DNA of 64,000 bases from Microvirga calopogonii (GTDB lineage Bacteria > Pseudomonadota > Alphaproteobacteria > Rhizobiales > Beijerinckiaceae): assembly GCF_003347665.1 (NCBI RefSeq), contig NZ_QDGA01000016.1, forward strand, positions 1 to 64,000. Reading direction: 5' to 3'. The notes under the pieces were generated by a model, which was not told the DNA's origin, did no database searches, and saw only the letters and a list, made by a program, of their open reading frames with translations. This document shows positions 36,039-44,695 of this stretch, piece after piece (the stretch's first letter is position 1; every line of letters begins with the position of its first letter). Position numbers and translations under genes: made by a program.

Positions 36039-37109
36039 TTGTCCGTGACACAGCCTCTCGATATCAACGCCGTTTCCGCCCATTACGGAACGACCAAGGT
36101 TCTCGAAGACCTCTCGCTCTCGGTCCAAGCCGGCGAACTCGTCTCGCTTCTCGGCGCCAGCGGCTGCGGCAAGACCACCACGTTGCGTCTCATCGCAGGG
36201 TTCCTTTCCCCAACCAGCGGGTCGATTTCCCTGGGCGGACGTGACCTGACCCGGCTGCCGACCCACAAGCGCGACATCGGCCTCGTTTTCCAGAACTACG
36301 CGCTGTTCCCGCACCTTTCCGTTCTGGACAACGTCGCCTTCGGGCTGAAGCAGCGGGGCATTGCCCCGGAGGAGCGCCGCAAGCGGGCCCTCGCCATGCT
36401 GGAGCGCGTCGGCCTCTCAGCCCTGGCGGATCGCGCGCCGGGAGCACTCTCGGGTGGGCAGAAGCAGCGCGTGGCACTGGCCCGGGCGCTTGTGATCGAG
36501 CCGCCGCTGCTGATGTTCGACGAGCCGCTCTCCAATCTCGATGCCAAGCTCAGGGTCGACATGCGTGTCGAAATCCGCCAATTGCAGCGGGCCAATGGCA
36601 CCACCTCGGTCTATGTCACGCACGACCAGGAGGAGGCGTTCTCGATTTCAGACCGCGTTGCCATCATGAATGCCGGGCGGCTGATGCAGTTCGACCGGCC
36701 GGAGGTGCTGTATCGACGTCCGGCCAACACCTTCGTGGCCCGCTTCGTCGGCTTCGAGAACATTATCCCGTTCAAGACGGTGGAGCGGGATGGCGATACG
36801 GTGACGGCAGAGGCTGCCGGAATGCGGTTGCGCCTCTCTCAGAGCCTGTTCGGCTCCATTCCCGACACGTTCCTGCTGGCCACGCGGCCGGATGGTCTGA
36901 TGGTCTCGCCGGATGTGGCCGCCGAGGGACTGCCGGCTCGACTGGGCCTGAGAACTTATCTCGGTCGCGCTTATCAGTACCAATGCGAGACGGCCGCCGG
37001 CAACCTCGTCGCGAATGGCAGCCTCACGAACCCGCTGAAATCGGGCGCCACCGTGAAGCTCGTGCCCGTGCCGGAGCAATGCACCATTCTGGCTTCCGAG
37101 GAAGACTGA
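36039..37109 (+). CDS. ABC importer ATPase (PotA type)
   Basis: 356-residue ATP-binding subunit. Walker A GASGCGKTT (39-47), Q-loop FQNYALFPH, signature LSGGQKQRVALARAL, Walker B LLMFDEPLSNLD, switch His in VYVTHDQEEAF, and a C-terminal TOBE domain (about 285-350) as in PotA and MalK. The start is TTG 36039, immediately after the permease stop, or GTG 36045. Powers uptake by the two permeases. The next gene starts two bases downstream of the stop. Confidence 0.93.
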   Translation: MSVTQPLDINAVSAHYGTTKVLEDLSLSVQAGELVSLLGASGCGKTTTLRLIAGFLSPTSGSISLGGRDLTRLPTHKRDIGLVFQNYALFPHLSVLDNVAFGLKQRGIAPEERRKRALAMLERVGLSALADRAPGALSGGQKQRVALARALVIEPPLLMFDEPLSNLDAKLRVDMRVEIRQLQRANGTTSVYVTHDQEEAFSISDRVAIMNAGRLMQFDRPEVLYRRPANTFVARFVGFENIIPFKTVERDGDTVTAEAAGMRLRLSQSLFGSIPDTFLLATRPDGLMVSPDVAAEGLPARLGLRTYLGRAYQYQCETAAGNLVANGSLTNPLKSGATVKLVPVPEQCTILASEED

Positions 37110-37110
37110 C

Positions 37111-38436
37111 ATGGCTGCGATCATCATTCAGAACGCCTGCCTGCTCCCGATCGACGAGACGATGAGCGTCATCGATCGAGGATGGGTGCATATCGAAGGC
37201 AGCACGATCCAGGCTGTCGGTTCCGGCGAACCGCCGCTGGTCGAAGGAGCCGAGATCATCGACGTCGAGGGCGATGTGATCATGCCCGGCATGGTCAATC
37301 CCCATGCTCATCTGGCGATGACCCTGTTCCGGGGCCTCGGCGAGGATGTGGACGACCGGCTGTTCCGGTACGTGCTGCCCATGGAGCGCAAGTTCGTCTC
37401 TCCGGAAATGGTGCGCGTGGGAACGCTCCTCGGTGCGCTCGAATCCATCGAGGCAGGCGTCACCACCATCGCCGACATGTACTATTACGAGACGGAGGTC
37501 GGGCGAGCCCTGGATCAGGCAGGTTTGCGCGGCGTAGTCGGCCAGACCCTCGCGACCTTCGACCCTCCGGATCACAAGACCATCGATGATGGCTTCGCGC
37601 TCGTTGAGGAACTCGTCTCCGAGTTTTCAGGCCATGAGCGGATCGTTCCATCCATTGCGCCCCACGCTCCATACTCGACCGATATTGAGATCATGGCTCG
37701 CGTGGCCCGCTGGGCCGAGGCTCATCCGGGCGTTCCGGTGCAGCTCCATCTCGCCGAGATGGACAGCGAGATGGAATGGTGCCGCAAGAACCATGGCCTA
37801 CGACCCGTGGCCGTGGTCGAGAAGGCGGGACTTCTGCGTCCCGGCCTGATCGCGGCCCATTGCCTGCACATCGATCCGTTCGAGATCGAGCGGATGGCGA
37901 AGGCGGATGTGCGGGTGGCCCACAATGCCCGCTCGAACGCGAAGGCGGGACGCGGCATCGCGCCCATCGAGGCGATGCGCGCCGCCGGCATTAAGGTCGG
38001 TATCGCCACCGATGGGCCGATGAGCGGCAACACCCTCGACCTGTTCAGCCAGTTCGGCCCGGTCTCCATGTTCCAGAAGCTTCTCGGCCACAGCCGCAAG
38101 CCCATGCCGGCCGCCCAAGTAATCCGCATGGCGACGCTGGAAGGCGCGCAGGTGCTGGGGCTCGACAGGCGCATCGGCTCGCTCGAGCCGGGCAAGCAGG
38201 CGGACCTGATCCGGATCGACCTGTCGGCGCCGCGCCTGCAGCCCGTCTACGACATCTACGCCACGCTCGTGTTCTCCGCGATGCCCGCCGACGTACAGGA
38301 CGTAATGGTCGGCGGCCGCTGGATCATGCGGAGCCGCCAGGTGGAAAGCCTGGAGCGCAAGAAGATCCTGCGCGATGCGGGCCAGATCGCGATGACGTTC
38401 AAGGCCGAGATGGCCAGGATCGACGCCGCAGGCTAG
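37111..38436 (+). CDS. Amidohydrolase, MTA/SAH deaminase-like (TRZ/ATZ family)
   Basis: 441-residue metal-dependent deaminase/hydrolase. Metal ligands: PHAHLAMTLFRGL (His65, His67), HLAEMDSEM, IAAHCLHID and IATDGPMSG. The pattern is that of 5'-methylthioadenosine/S-adenosylhomocysteine deaminases and related chlorohydrolases, which hydrolyse an amino or chloro group from a purine or triazine ring. It starts one base after the ATPase stop, so it belongs to the importer operon and likely acts on the imported ring compound. The exact substrate is open. Confidence 0.88.
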   Translation: MAAIIIQNACLLPIDETMSVIDRGWVHIEGSTIQAVGSGEPPLVEGAEIIDVEGDVIMPGMVNPHAHLAMTLFRGLGEDVDDRLFRYVLPMERKFVSPEMVRVGTLLGALESIEAGVTTIADMYYYETEVGRALDQAGLRGVVGQTLATFDPPDHKTIDDGFALVEELVSEFSGHERIVPSIAPHAPYSTDIEIMARVARWAEAHPGVPVQLHLAEMDSEMEWCRKNHGLRPVAVVEKAGLLRPGLIAAHCLHIDPFEIERMAKADVRVAHNARSNAKAGRGIAPIEAMRAAGIKVGIATDGPMSGNTLDLFSQFGPVSMFQKLLGHSRKPMPAAQVIRMATLEGAQVLGLDRRIGSLEPGKQADLIRIDLSAPRLQPVYDIYATLVFSAMPADVQDVMVGGRWIMRSRQVESLERKKILRDAGQIAMTFKAEMARIDAAG

Positions 38437-38526
38437 AGCATTTTTCGGCGAAGTGGACCCGGTTCGCCGTTAAAAATGCGGCGTGGCAATGAAGAGAGCT
38501 GTTTCCACGCAGGTGGAAGCAGCTCT
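38435..38526. repeat. Family-C-like palindrome and a second hairpin in a convergent gap
   Basis: GCATTTTT (38438-38445) pairs with AAAAATGC (38472-38479), enclosing CGGCGAA and TTCGCCG, the same plan as the other family-C elements. A second hairpin AGAGCTGTTTCCAC/GTGGAAGCAGCTCT (38495-38526, one mismatch) follows. Both lie between converging genes ending at 38436 and 38531 and may terminate transcription in both directions. Confidence 0.75.
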
Positions 38527-38530
38527 AATG

Positions 38531-40405
38531 CTACCAGACGACCGGGTGCGTCTGCCCGGTCGCCACATTCACGAAACCCTGCGGAGCGGCCTCGCACGGC
38601 GCGACCAGAACCCAGCGCCAGGGGGCGCAGGTGAGTGTCGCGAATTGCAGCCGCTCCGGAAAACCCGGATACCAGCGAGGCGAGAATGTCGGCTCGTAGA
38701 GCCAATCGATCTTTTCCGCTGCCGCATAGAGTTGCTGCATCTCGGAATCGAGCTGTTCTGCCGTGCGCTGGGTCATCAATCCACCTATCTCGTAGCGCAC
38801 CTCCGCCAGAACCTTGCCGCCGCTGACGAGAACCCAGCCGCCGCCAATCTCCGCCACTCGGTTTGCCACCATGGCCATGGCTTCGTCCGAAGAGCCGACG
38901 ATCCAGAGATTGTGCTTGTCGTGAGCGACCGTGCAGCCGACGGCGGTGTCGGGTGTCTTCGGACCGCAGCCGAGCCAGAACATGCGGGAGGTTTTTCCCT
39001 CGCCCGAGAAGCGGTCGACGATGGCGAATTTCGTGACGTTCCGCGCCGGATCACGATGAACCTCGCCGTTCTTCGCGGGTAGTTCCATGGTGATGAAATC
39101 GTCGTGCCAGTGGAAGGGGCGCAGCAGGGCGGCCTGCATCGTGCTACGACCGGGCTCTGCCGGGATGGCGAAATCCCGAGGTTCTATCCTGCGCCGGATG
39201 TCCACGGTCTTCGAAGCCCATTCCGGCCAGTCGATGGAAGGCAGCGGCCCGATATAGTCCGCTCCCTTGGACACGGGCTGTCCATCCGCCCAGACCTCGA
39301 CAATTGAGAGCGTTCCCACGTCGTCGAGGAGCACAATGTCCGCAAAGCGGCCGGGCGCGATGCTGCCGACCCATGGCGTGAGACGCATGTGGCGGGCTGG
39401 GTTGATGGTCACGCATTGAATCGCGATCTCGGGAGTGAGGTCCGACTCGATCGCGAGGCGGACATTGTGATCCGTCGCCCCCATCCGCAGCGTGTCCGAC
39501 GCACTGCGGTCGTCCGTGGCGAAGGCTACCTGCGACCAATCGGAGAGGTCACGCTGAATCAGACCGGCGATGATCTCCGGCATCGAGTGAGGCCTGATCT
39601 CGATGAAGATGCCGTGACGCAGCTTGTCCCAGACCTCCTCGGCCGTCCAACCCTCGTGGTCCGAGGCGAGCCCGGCGGCCGCGAAGGCATTGATGGAGTT
39701 CAGATCGCGCAGCCCCGCGCCGTGCCCCTCCACCACGCCACGCTTCTCGAATGTGGCTTGGATCATGCCCCAGAGCCGCCTGTGCGATGGGTTTTCCGGA
39801 TTCCACACGGCAGGCCAGTCCATGACTTCATCGAGACCGGCGACCATGAGGCTCTCTTTCAGGAAGCCGGCCTGTTCATCGTATCCATAGTACCCGCCGC
39901 CCCATTCGTAGGCGGTCGGCGGAACGGCCGATCCCGGTAGAGGGAAGATCTTCATCGGGGACCCGTGCCGCCGGGCGGTAAGCCAGAAATCGAGATTGTG
40001 CGGGCCGTCCACATTCGAAAATTCGTGGCTCGCCTCGCACGTCCAGGTATTGCCGCGCGGCAGAACGAGAGCCGCCTCGTATTCAGGCGTGAGGTGCGAA
40101 CTCTCGATATGCTTGTGCACCTCGCCGAATCCGGGAACGGCCGCAAGATCGGCCCTGTCTGCTCGGGCGACGGCTGTCCCTGGGAACGTTCCGGCAGGTC
40201 CAGTCCAGGCAATGCGGCGGCCGCGGATGGCGATCTCCTGGTCCTCCAGCCATGTGCGTGTATGAACGTCGAGCAGACGTCCGACCCGCAACAGCATATC
40301 GGCCGGTCGCTTGCCGAGACCCACCAGCACGAGGTCCTGCCGGATGCGGACCTCGTCCTCGGCATTCACCAGGAGATCGTCGGGAATCGAGGTTGGTTGG
40401 GTCAC
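38531..40405 (-). CDS. ade: Adenine deaminase family protein
   Basis: 624 residues from GTG 40405 (AGGTG upstream). The AdeC-type amidohydrolase fold is visible: VPGFGEVHKHIESSHLTPEYEAALVLPRGNT (canonical HVHIESS is here HKHIESS), HGAGLRDLNSINAFAAAG, FATDDRSASDTL, and the ring-closing LLDDVGTLSIVEVWADGQ. A second domain (about 430-600) ends with a WALVSGGKVLAEV-type segment. Converts adenine to hypoxanthine if it has the canonical activity. Some members instead act on other bases, so the substrate is not certain. Divergent from the nucleoside hydrolase. Confidence 0.88.
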   Translation of the reverse strand: MTQPTSIPDDLLVNAEDEVRIRQDLVLVGLGKRPADMLLRVGRLLDVHTRTWLEDQEIAIRGRRIAWTGPAGTFPGTAVARADRADLAAVPGFGEVHKHIESSHLTPEYEAALVLPRGNTWTCEASHEFSNVDGPHNLDFWLTARRHGSPMKIFPLPGSAVPPTAYEWGGGYYGYDEQAGFLKESLMVAGLDEVMDWPAVWNPENPSHRRLWGMIQATFEKRGVVEGHGAGLRDLNSINAFAAAGLASDHEGWTAEEVWDKLRHGIFIEIRPHSMPEIIAGLIQRDLSDWSQVAFATDDRSASDTLRMGATDHNVRLAIESDLTPEIAIQCVTINPARHMRLTPWVGSIAPGRFADIVLLDDVGTLSIVEVWADGQPVSKGADYIGPLPSIDWPEWASKTVDIRRRIEPRDFAIPAEPGRSTMQAALLRPFHWHDDFITMELPAKNGEVHRDPARNVTKFAIVDRFSGEGKTSRMFWLGCGPKTPDTAVGCTVAHDKHNLWIVGSSDEAMAMVANRVAEIGGGWVLVSGGKVLAEVRYEIGGLMTQRTAEQLDSEMQQLYAAAEKIDWLYEPTFSPRWYPGFPERLQFATLTCAPWRWVLVAPCEAAPQGFVNVATGQTHPVVW

Positions 40406-40488
40406 GGTGCACCTGTAGCTATGGTCAAATTCGGTCCGGTGTCGGATAAGCAGCAGCACGGACTCACCGCAAGGTTTCTAGCCTCGTC

Positions 40489-41412
40489 ATGCCTCACGTA
40501 AAACCCCGACAAATCGTCATCGATACGGATCCCGGGATCGACGACGCCATCGGCATTCTGCTCGCGCTGGCTTCACCCGAGTTCTCGATTGCGGGAATCA
40601 CCACCGTTGCCGGGAACATCGGCATCGACACGACGACACGCAACGCGGGCCGGTTGCTCGCCTTTGCCGGCCGGCATGACGTTCCAGTGTTCACGGGCGC
40701 GTCGGCGCCGCTGTCCCGTCCGGGTCCCGAGCCCTTGAATCTGCACGGCAAGGACGGTATCGGCGGGGTCGATCTGCCCGCTCCCGTGCGGCAGCCGGAG
40801 GGCCGACCCGCAGTCGAATGGCTGGCGCAATTTCTGCTCAGCGAGCCGGCCGGCAAGGTCGACATCTTCGCTCTTGGGCCGCTCACGAATATCGCGCGTC
40901 TCATCCTCGACAATCCCGAGGCCGCCAAGCGCATTGGCCGGATCATCGCTATGGGAGGCGTGGTTTACGAGGCCGGTAATGTTGGTCCTCGCGCCGAGTT
41001 CAATCTCTGGGCCGATCCGGAGGCAGCGGATGTCGTCGTGAGATCGGGGCTTCCGCTCGTGCTCGTGCCGCTGGATGTGACACGCCGGGTTCGTGCCACA
41101 AGGGAATTCATCGCAACGCTTTCGGCCTCAGGCAAACCTCTCGCCTCGATGGTCGCCGATCTGATCGAGTCCTATTTCGAGACTTCGACCCATCAGGAAA
41201 GCCGTCCGCTTCACGATCCCTGCGTGATGCTGTTCGCACTGGCACCGGAACTGTTCCGGCTGGAGGATCTGCGCCTGAGCGTCAGCACCGGACCCTCCGC
41301 GGATGCGGGTGCGTTGACGGTCGACGAGAGCGGAACACCGGTTCAAGTCGCCACGGGTGTCGACGGTCCGGCCGCTCTCGATCTCCTCGCCAGGACGTTG
41401 GCGTCCTTTTGA
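40489..41412 (+). CDS. Inosine/uridine-preferring nucleoside hydrolase
   Basis: Calcium-dependent enzyme releasing free base and ribose from nucleosides. The signature DTDPGIDDA (about 10-18) supplies the calcium-binding aspartates. TTVAGNIGID, GKDGIGG and EFNLWADPEAADVV (with the typical asparagine and aspartate) follow. His of DPCVMLFALAP is the distal active-site residue. The length of 307 residues is standard. It would produce the bases used by adenine deaminase and the phosphoribosyltransferase next door. Confidence 0.95.
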   Translation: MPHVKPRQIVIDTDPGIDDAIGILLALASPEFSIAGITTVAGNIGIDTTTRNAGRLLAFAGRHDVPVFTGASAPLSRPGPEPLNLHGKDGIGGVDLPAPVRQPEGRPAVEWLAQFLLSEPAGKVDIFALGPLTNIARLILDNPEAAKRIGRIIAMGGVVYEAGNVGPRAEFNLWADPEAADVVVRSGLPLVLVPLDVTRRVRATREFIATLSASGKPLASMVADLIESYFETSTHQESRPLHDPCVMLFALAPELFRLEDLRLSVSTGPSADAGALTVDESGTPVQVATGVDGPAALDLLARTLASF

Positions 41413-41438
41413 GGCACGACCCATTTCGGGAGAGCGCA

Positions 41439-41966
41439 ATGCAAAATGAACCACCCAAGCCGGAACTGGACGAGGAAACCATCGCCTTTGCACAGCGGGT
41501 GTTCCAGCACGCCAGGGCAGGGCAGGCGCAGGAGCTCGGGGACTTGTTGAGCATGGGGCTGCCGCCGAACCTGAGGAACGAGAAGGGCGACTCGCTCCTG
41601 ATGCTCGCGAGCTATCACGGGCATGTCGACACCGTGCGGGCACTCCTGTCGCATGGGGCGGATCCGGAACTCGCCAACGATCGCGGACAGACTCCATTGG
41701 CAGGCGCTGCCTTCAAAGGCGACATGGCGACGGTTCAGTGCCTTCTGGACGGGGGTGCGGACGCCAACGGTCGTAGCGAGGGGGGAAAGACCCCACTCAT
41801 GATCGCCGCCATGTTCAACCGCAGCGAGATCGTCGAGGAGCTTCTTGCGAGGGGGGCTGATCTCACGGCGCGGGATGCGGGCGGCCTCACGGCCGAGGCA
41901 TTGGCTGGTGCGATGGGAGCAGCCGACACGGCGGCTCTGCTTGCCAAGGCCGCGCGGAATTCCTGA
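41439..41966 (+). CDS. Ankyrin-repeat protein
   Basis: 175 residues, about four ankyrin repeats (NEKGDSLLMLASYHGHVDTVRALLSHGADPE, NDRGQTPLAGAAFKGDMATVQCLLDGGADAN, SEGGKTPLMIAAMFNRSEIVEELLARGADLT, and a last partial one). ATG 41439 follows GGGAGA. No signal peptide, so a cytosolic protein-interaction module. Target unknown; it ends 2 bases from the converging methyltransferase gene. Confidence 0.9.
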   Translation: MQNEPPKPELDEETIAFAQRVFQHARAGQAQELGDLLSMGLPPNLRNEKGDSLLMLASYHGHVDTVRALLSHGADPELANDRGQTPLAGAAFKGDMATVQCLLDGGADANGRSEGGKTPLMIAAMFNRSEIVEELLARGADLTARDAGGLTAEALAGAMGAADTAALLAKAARNS

Positions 41967-41968
41967 GA

Positions 41969-42826
41969 TCAGGCAAGGCTCGATGGCTTGTGGGCCGTCA
42001 GGAGACCATAAACCATCGAGCCTGTCGTATAGGCCAGCCAGATGCGAGGAAGGCTCAAGGCGAAGACGCGGTTCCTGGAATGCGCATTGAGCAAATAGCG
42101 CCGATATTCTGCCCGAGTGAGGAGCTTTCTCGCTACGCGTCCGCTGCAGAGCGTCCAGGTGCGTTTCACTTTTGCGCTTAAGTTCTCGATTCCATCAACC
42201 TTGAACCCGGCCTTTTCGGCCCAATCGCGATATTCCGGAACTGTCCCCAACCCAGCCAGGCGGCCCTCGCGGCAGATCGGCTCGAGGAGAAGGCGCTCCT
42301 CCCATGCTCCGGCTTTTTCCCGGGCGAGCCAAGCATAGACGGCAAGCCGCCCGCCGGGCCGAAGGGTGCGGTAGGCCTCGTCGAAGAAGCGCTGCTTGTC
42401 GGGCATATGTTCGGAACTCTCGATGGCGTACACATGATCGAAGATGCCGTCCGGGAACGTATTCGCGAGCCAGTCCTGACGTATGAAATGGAGCAGGGGA
42501 GATTGGGCCGCGCGCTTCTCCGCCTGCCTGAGCTGCGCGGACGAAAGGGTCACACCGGTGACGTGTGTGCCGTATTGCGCGGCAAGCCATTCAGCCGTCG
42601 CGCCGTATCCGCAGCCGATGTCGCAGACGTGCTGTCCGGTCTCAAGCGCCAATGTGTCGGCCAGATGAGCGATCAGGCCTTCAACCGCTTGATCCGGGGT
42701 TTCCAATCCCGTCGCCCAGAGACCATGGTGAACGTGCTCGCCCCAGATCTCGCGGTAGAACGGATCGAGCTCGTCGTAATGGTCTGCAACAGAAGCCGGT
42801 GTCTGAGGCTCCCTGGGAACGATCAT
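41969..42826 (-). CDS. SAM-dependent methyltransferase, tocopherol C-methyltransferase-like
   Basis: 285 residues. The SAM-binding motif I is VCDIGCGYGATAEWLAAQYG (about 71-90). The segment VADHYDELDPFYREIWGEHVHHGLW before it resembles gamma-tocopherol and other quinone/phenol C-methyltransferases. Probably methylates an aromatic product of the type III polyketide synthase in this cluster. ATG 42826 overlaps the TGA of the preceding FAD enzyme (ATGA), so it is the last gene of a coupled block. Substrate is inference. Confidence 0.85.
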   Translation of the reverse strand: MIVPREPQTPASVADHYDELDPFYREIWGEHVHHGLWATGLETPDQAVEGLIAHLADTLALETGQHVCDIGCGYGATAEWLAAQYGTHVTGVTLSSAQLRQAEKRAAQSPLLHFIRQDWLANTFPDGIFDHVYAIESSEHMPDKQRFFDEAYRTLRPGGRLAVYAWLAREKAGAWEERLLLEPICREGRLAGLGTVPEYRDWAEKAGFKVDGIENLSAKVKRTWTLCSGRVARKLLTRAEYRRYLLNAHSRNRVFALSLPRIWLAYTTGSMVYGLLTAHKPSSLA

Positions 42827-43977
42827 GATGCAAAAAGCACTCTGTTCATGGAGGCCTCCTGCACGCGGGTCAGCGACGTGACATGGCGCATAGCGGCAGG
42901 CCAGATGCGGGAGAGATGAAAGACCGCGCCTTGGCCGGCCGCGTGTCGCACGGCGTGGTTCAGGACGGATGCCAGCCGGATCGAGCGGCGGATATCTGAT
43001 CCGATCCGGTGGTGGAAGATTGAAGCTGCTGGACCGTGTTCGAGAAAAATCGAAGCTGCAAGGCAGCCGCTGTGCAGCGCGATCGACATGCCCTCGCCAG
43101 TGAAGGAAGGAATGACGCCCATCTGGTCGCCAAGCCGAAACAGACCTTGGGGTTCGTCCGGAACCGGCCTGTGCAGAAAGCCGTAGGGAATTTGGAAGAT
43201 CGACAACGGGCGCTTGAGGAGGGGCACGGCGCTCTGCAGACGTCCACTGAGATGCGGGCATTCGTCGAGGATGGAGCTAAGAAGGCTGTCCCAGCTCTTC
43301 CCGACCTGTTCAAAGCGCTGCCGGGAAACGACGAGGCAGAGATTGGCGATTTCCCGCTCGACCATCTGAAGCCCGGCATAGCCGCCGCGGAAGAGCGCCA
43401 CTTCGACAGCCCCGTCGAGGGCCTGCCGTTCCCTCTTCGCCAAACGATACTGCAATTTGAAGCCGATGAGGTCGTTCGTAGAGCCGAGCGACGCCCGCTT
43501 GACCCCTCTGACATCATGCTTGCCGGTCGCCAGGAAGACGCTGTCGGCCGCCATTGAACCGTCCTGTCCCATGTCGATGGCGATCTGCGTCCGGTCGGCG
43601 GAAATCGACCTCGCGGCCTGACCTCGAATGATCCGAGCTCCGCGGCCCTCGGCCTGCTGCAGCAGAGCTTCATCCAAAACCCTGCGGGACAACCCTCGGC
43701 CGACAAAGGGCAGGCCGACTTCGATCAGTTTGCGGTCCCGAACAAGGCGCAGGCGCGAGATCCGGCTCGCTCCGAGAGCATCGAGGTCGACTCCAAGATG
43801 GACCAGATAGGTTTGAGCCTCGATGCTCAGGAACTCGCCGCAGACCTTATCCCGAGCTGCCGCATCACGTTCGATCACCAGGACGGAACGACCGGCGTCG
43901 GCGAGCATGCAAGCGGCCGATGCACCGGCAAGTCCGCCGCCGATGACAACGACCTCCTCCTTGCATCTCCGTCTCAT
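42823..43977 (-). CDS. FAD-dependent oxidoreductase/monooxygenase-like protein
   Basis: 384 residues. The dinucleotide-binding motif is VVIGGGLAGASAACMLADAGRSVLVIER at the N-terminus, with a GD-type motif near the C-terminus (FRLGDQMGVIPSFTGEGMSIALHSG), as in flavin hydroxylases and geranylgeranyl-reductase-like enzymes. In other type III PKS clusters a flavoprotein hydroxylates the resorcinol ring. ATG 43977 overlaps the stop of the upstream methyltransferase and its own stop overlaps the downstream ATG, so translation is coupled on both sides. Confidence 0.85.
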   Translation of the reverse strand: MRRRCKEEVVVIGGGLAGASAACMLADAGRSVLVIERDAAARDKVCGEFLSIEAQTYLVHLGVDLDALGASRISRLRLVRDRKLIEVGLPFVGRGLSRRVLDEALLQQAEGRGARIIRGQAARSISADRTQIAIDMGQDGSMAADSVFLATGKHDVRGVKRASLGSTNDLIGFKLQYRLAKRERQALDGAVEVALFRGGYAGLQMVEREIANLCLVVSRQRFEQVGKSWDSLLSSILDECPHLSGRLQSAVPLLKRPLSIFQIPYGFLHRPVPDEPQGLFRLGDQMGVIPSFTGEGMSIALHSGCLAASIFLEHGPAASIFHHRIGSDIRRSIRLASVLNHAVRHAAGQGAVFHLSRIWPAAMRHVTSLTRVQEASMNRVLFAS

Positions 43978-44687
43978 TTCAATCGGCTCACGCAGAGGCG
44001 GAAGGACGGATACCAGCGGATCCGGGCTGCTCCAGGGGCGAGACCGGCCGAAGTCAGGATCGACTCCCAATCCTTCCGGCGGAAGCTGCGGGCAATCGAG
44101 ATCGGCCCATCGTGCCGGACGAAACGATGCCATCTGGCCGCCCAGGAAAGTGCCCGGAAGAAATGGAACGGGACAGGGTGGCGGTAAAGGTCGGCGATGA
44201 ACCAGCCGCGCGTCGCAACGCGCTCCATCCATCGGACAAAGTCCGCCACCTCGGCATTGGTCATGTGATGTGTCGTCTGCGAACAGAGGATGAAGTCGAT
44301 AGGATGACCCGGTTTGAAGTCGAAGACGTTCCCAGTTCTGAAATCTATGGGGACATCGGGGGCGGTCGCGCCGCGGGCAATCGGCTCGCTCATAGGGTTG
44401 AGATCGACACCGATGAGGTCGACTGGCCTGTTGCGTCGGCGACTCCAGTCATGGATCCGCCGCAGCAGGTCGCCGTAGCCGTAGCCGACGTCGAGGATCG
44501 TCACGCGCTCATGCGGATCCAGCCGACGGGTCGCCCGGTCGAGCCATTGCAGCACCGGACCGTGCGTCATGGTCACGACATTGACCATAGCCAGATCCTT
44601 CAGGCAGGCGCGGTAGTCCTCCAGGCTGACGGGCTCGGTGTCCATCCACTCCGTCTCGGGACTTCGACTGGCAAAACTCCGGGCCAT
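43974..44687 (-). CDS. SAM-dependent methyltransferase
   Basis: 237 residues. Motif I ILDVGYGYGDLLRRIHDW (about 64-81), motif with IGVDLNP, and CSQTTHHMTNAEVADFVRWM place it in the class I fold. The C-terminal part (AARWHRFVRHDGPISIARSFRRKDW) is typical of a clade of small methyltransferases found next to type III PKS and FAD genes. It could be an O- or C-methyltransferase of the polyketide or its quinone form. It begins eight bases after the PKS stop codon. Confidence 0.85.
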   Translation of the reverse strand: MARSFASRSPETEWMDTEPVSLEDYRACLKDLAMVNVVTMTHGPVLQWLDRATRRLDPHERVTILDVGYGYGDLLRRIHDWSRRRNRPVDLIGVDLNPMSEPIARGATAPDVPIDFRTGNVFDFKPGHPIDFILCSQTTHHMTNAEVADFVRWMERVATRGWFIADLYRHPVPFHFFRALSWAARWHRFVRHDGPISIARSFRRKDWESILTSAGLAPGAARIRWYPSFRLCVSRLK

Positions 44688-44695
44688 GACAGCCT

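Noticed and set aside
35061..36314. Minus-strand open frame of 417 codons
   Set aside because: Antisense to ABC permease and ATPase genes with clear motifs.
32455..40432. Shared GTCAAATT in the two divergent purine-gene gaps (near 32458 and 40423)
   Set aside because: Eight bases are too few to claim a common operator.
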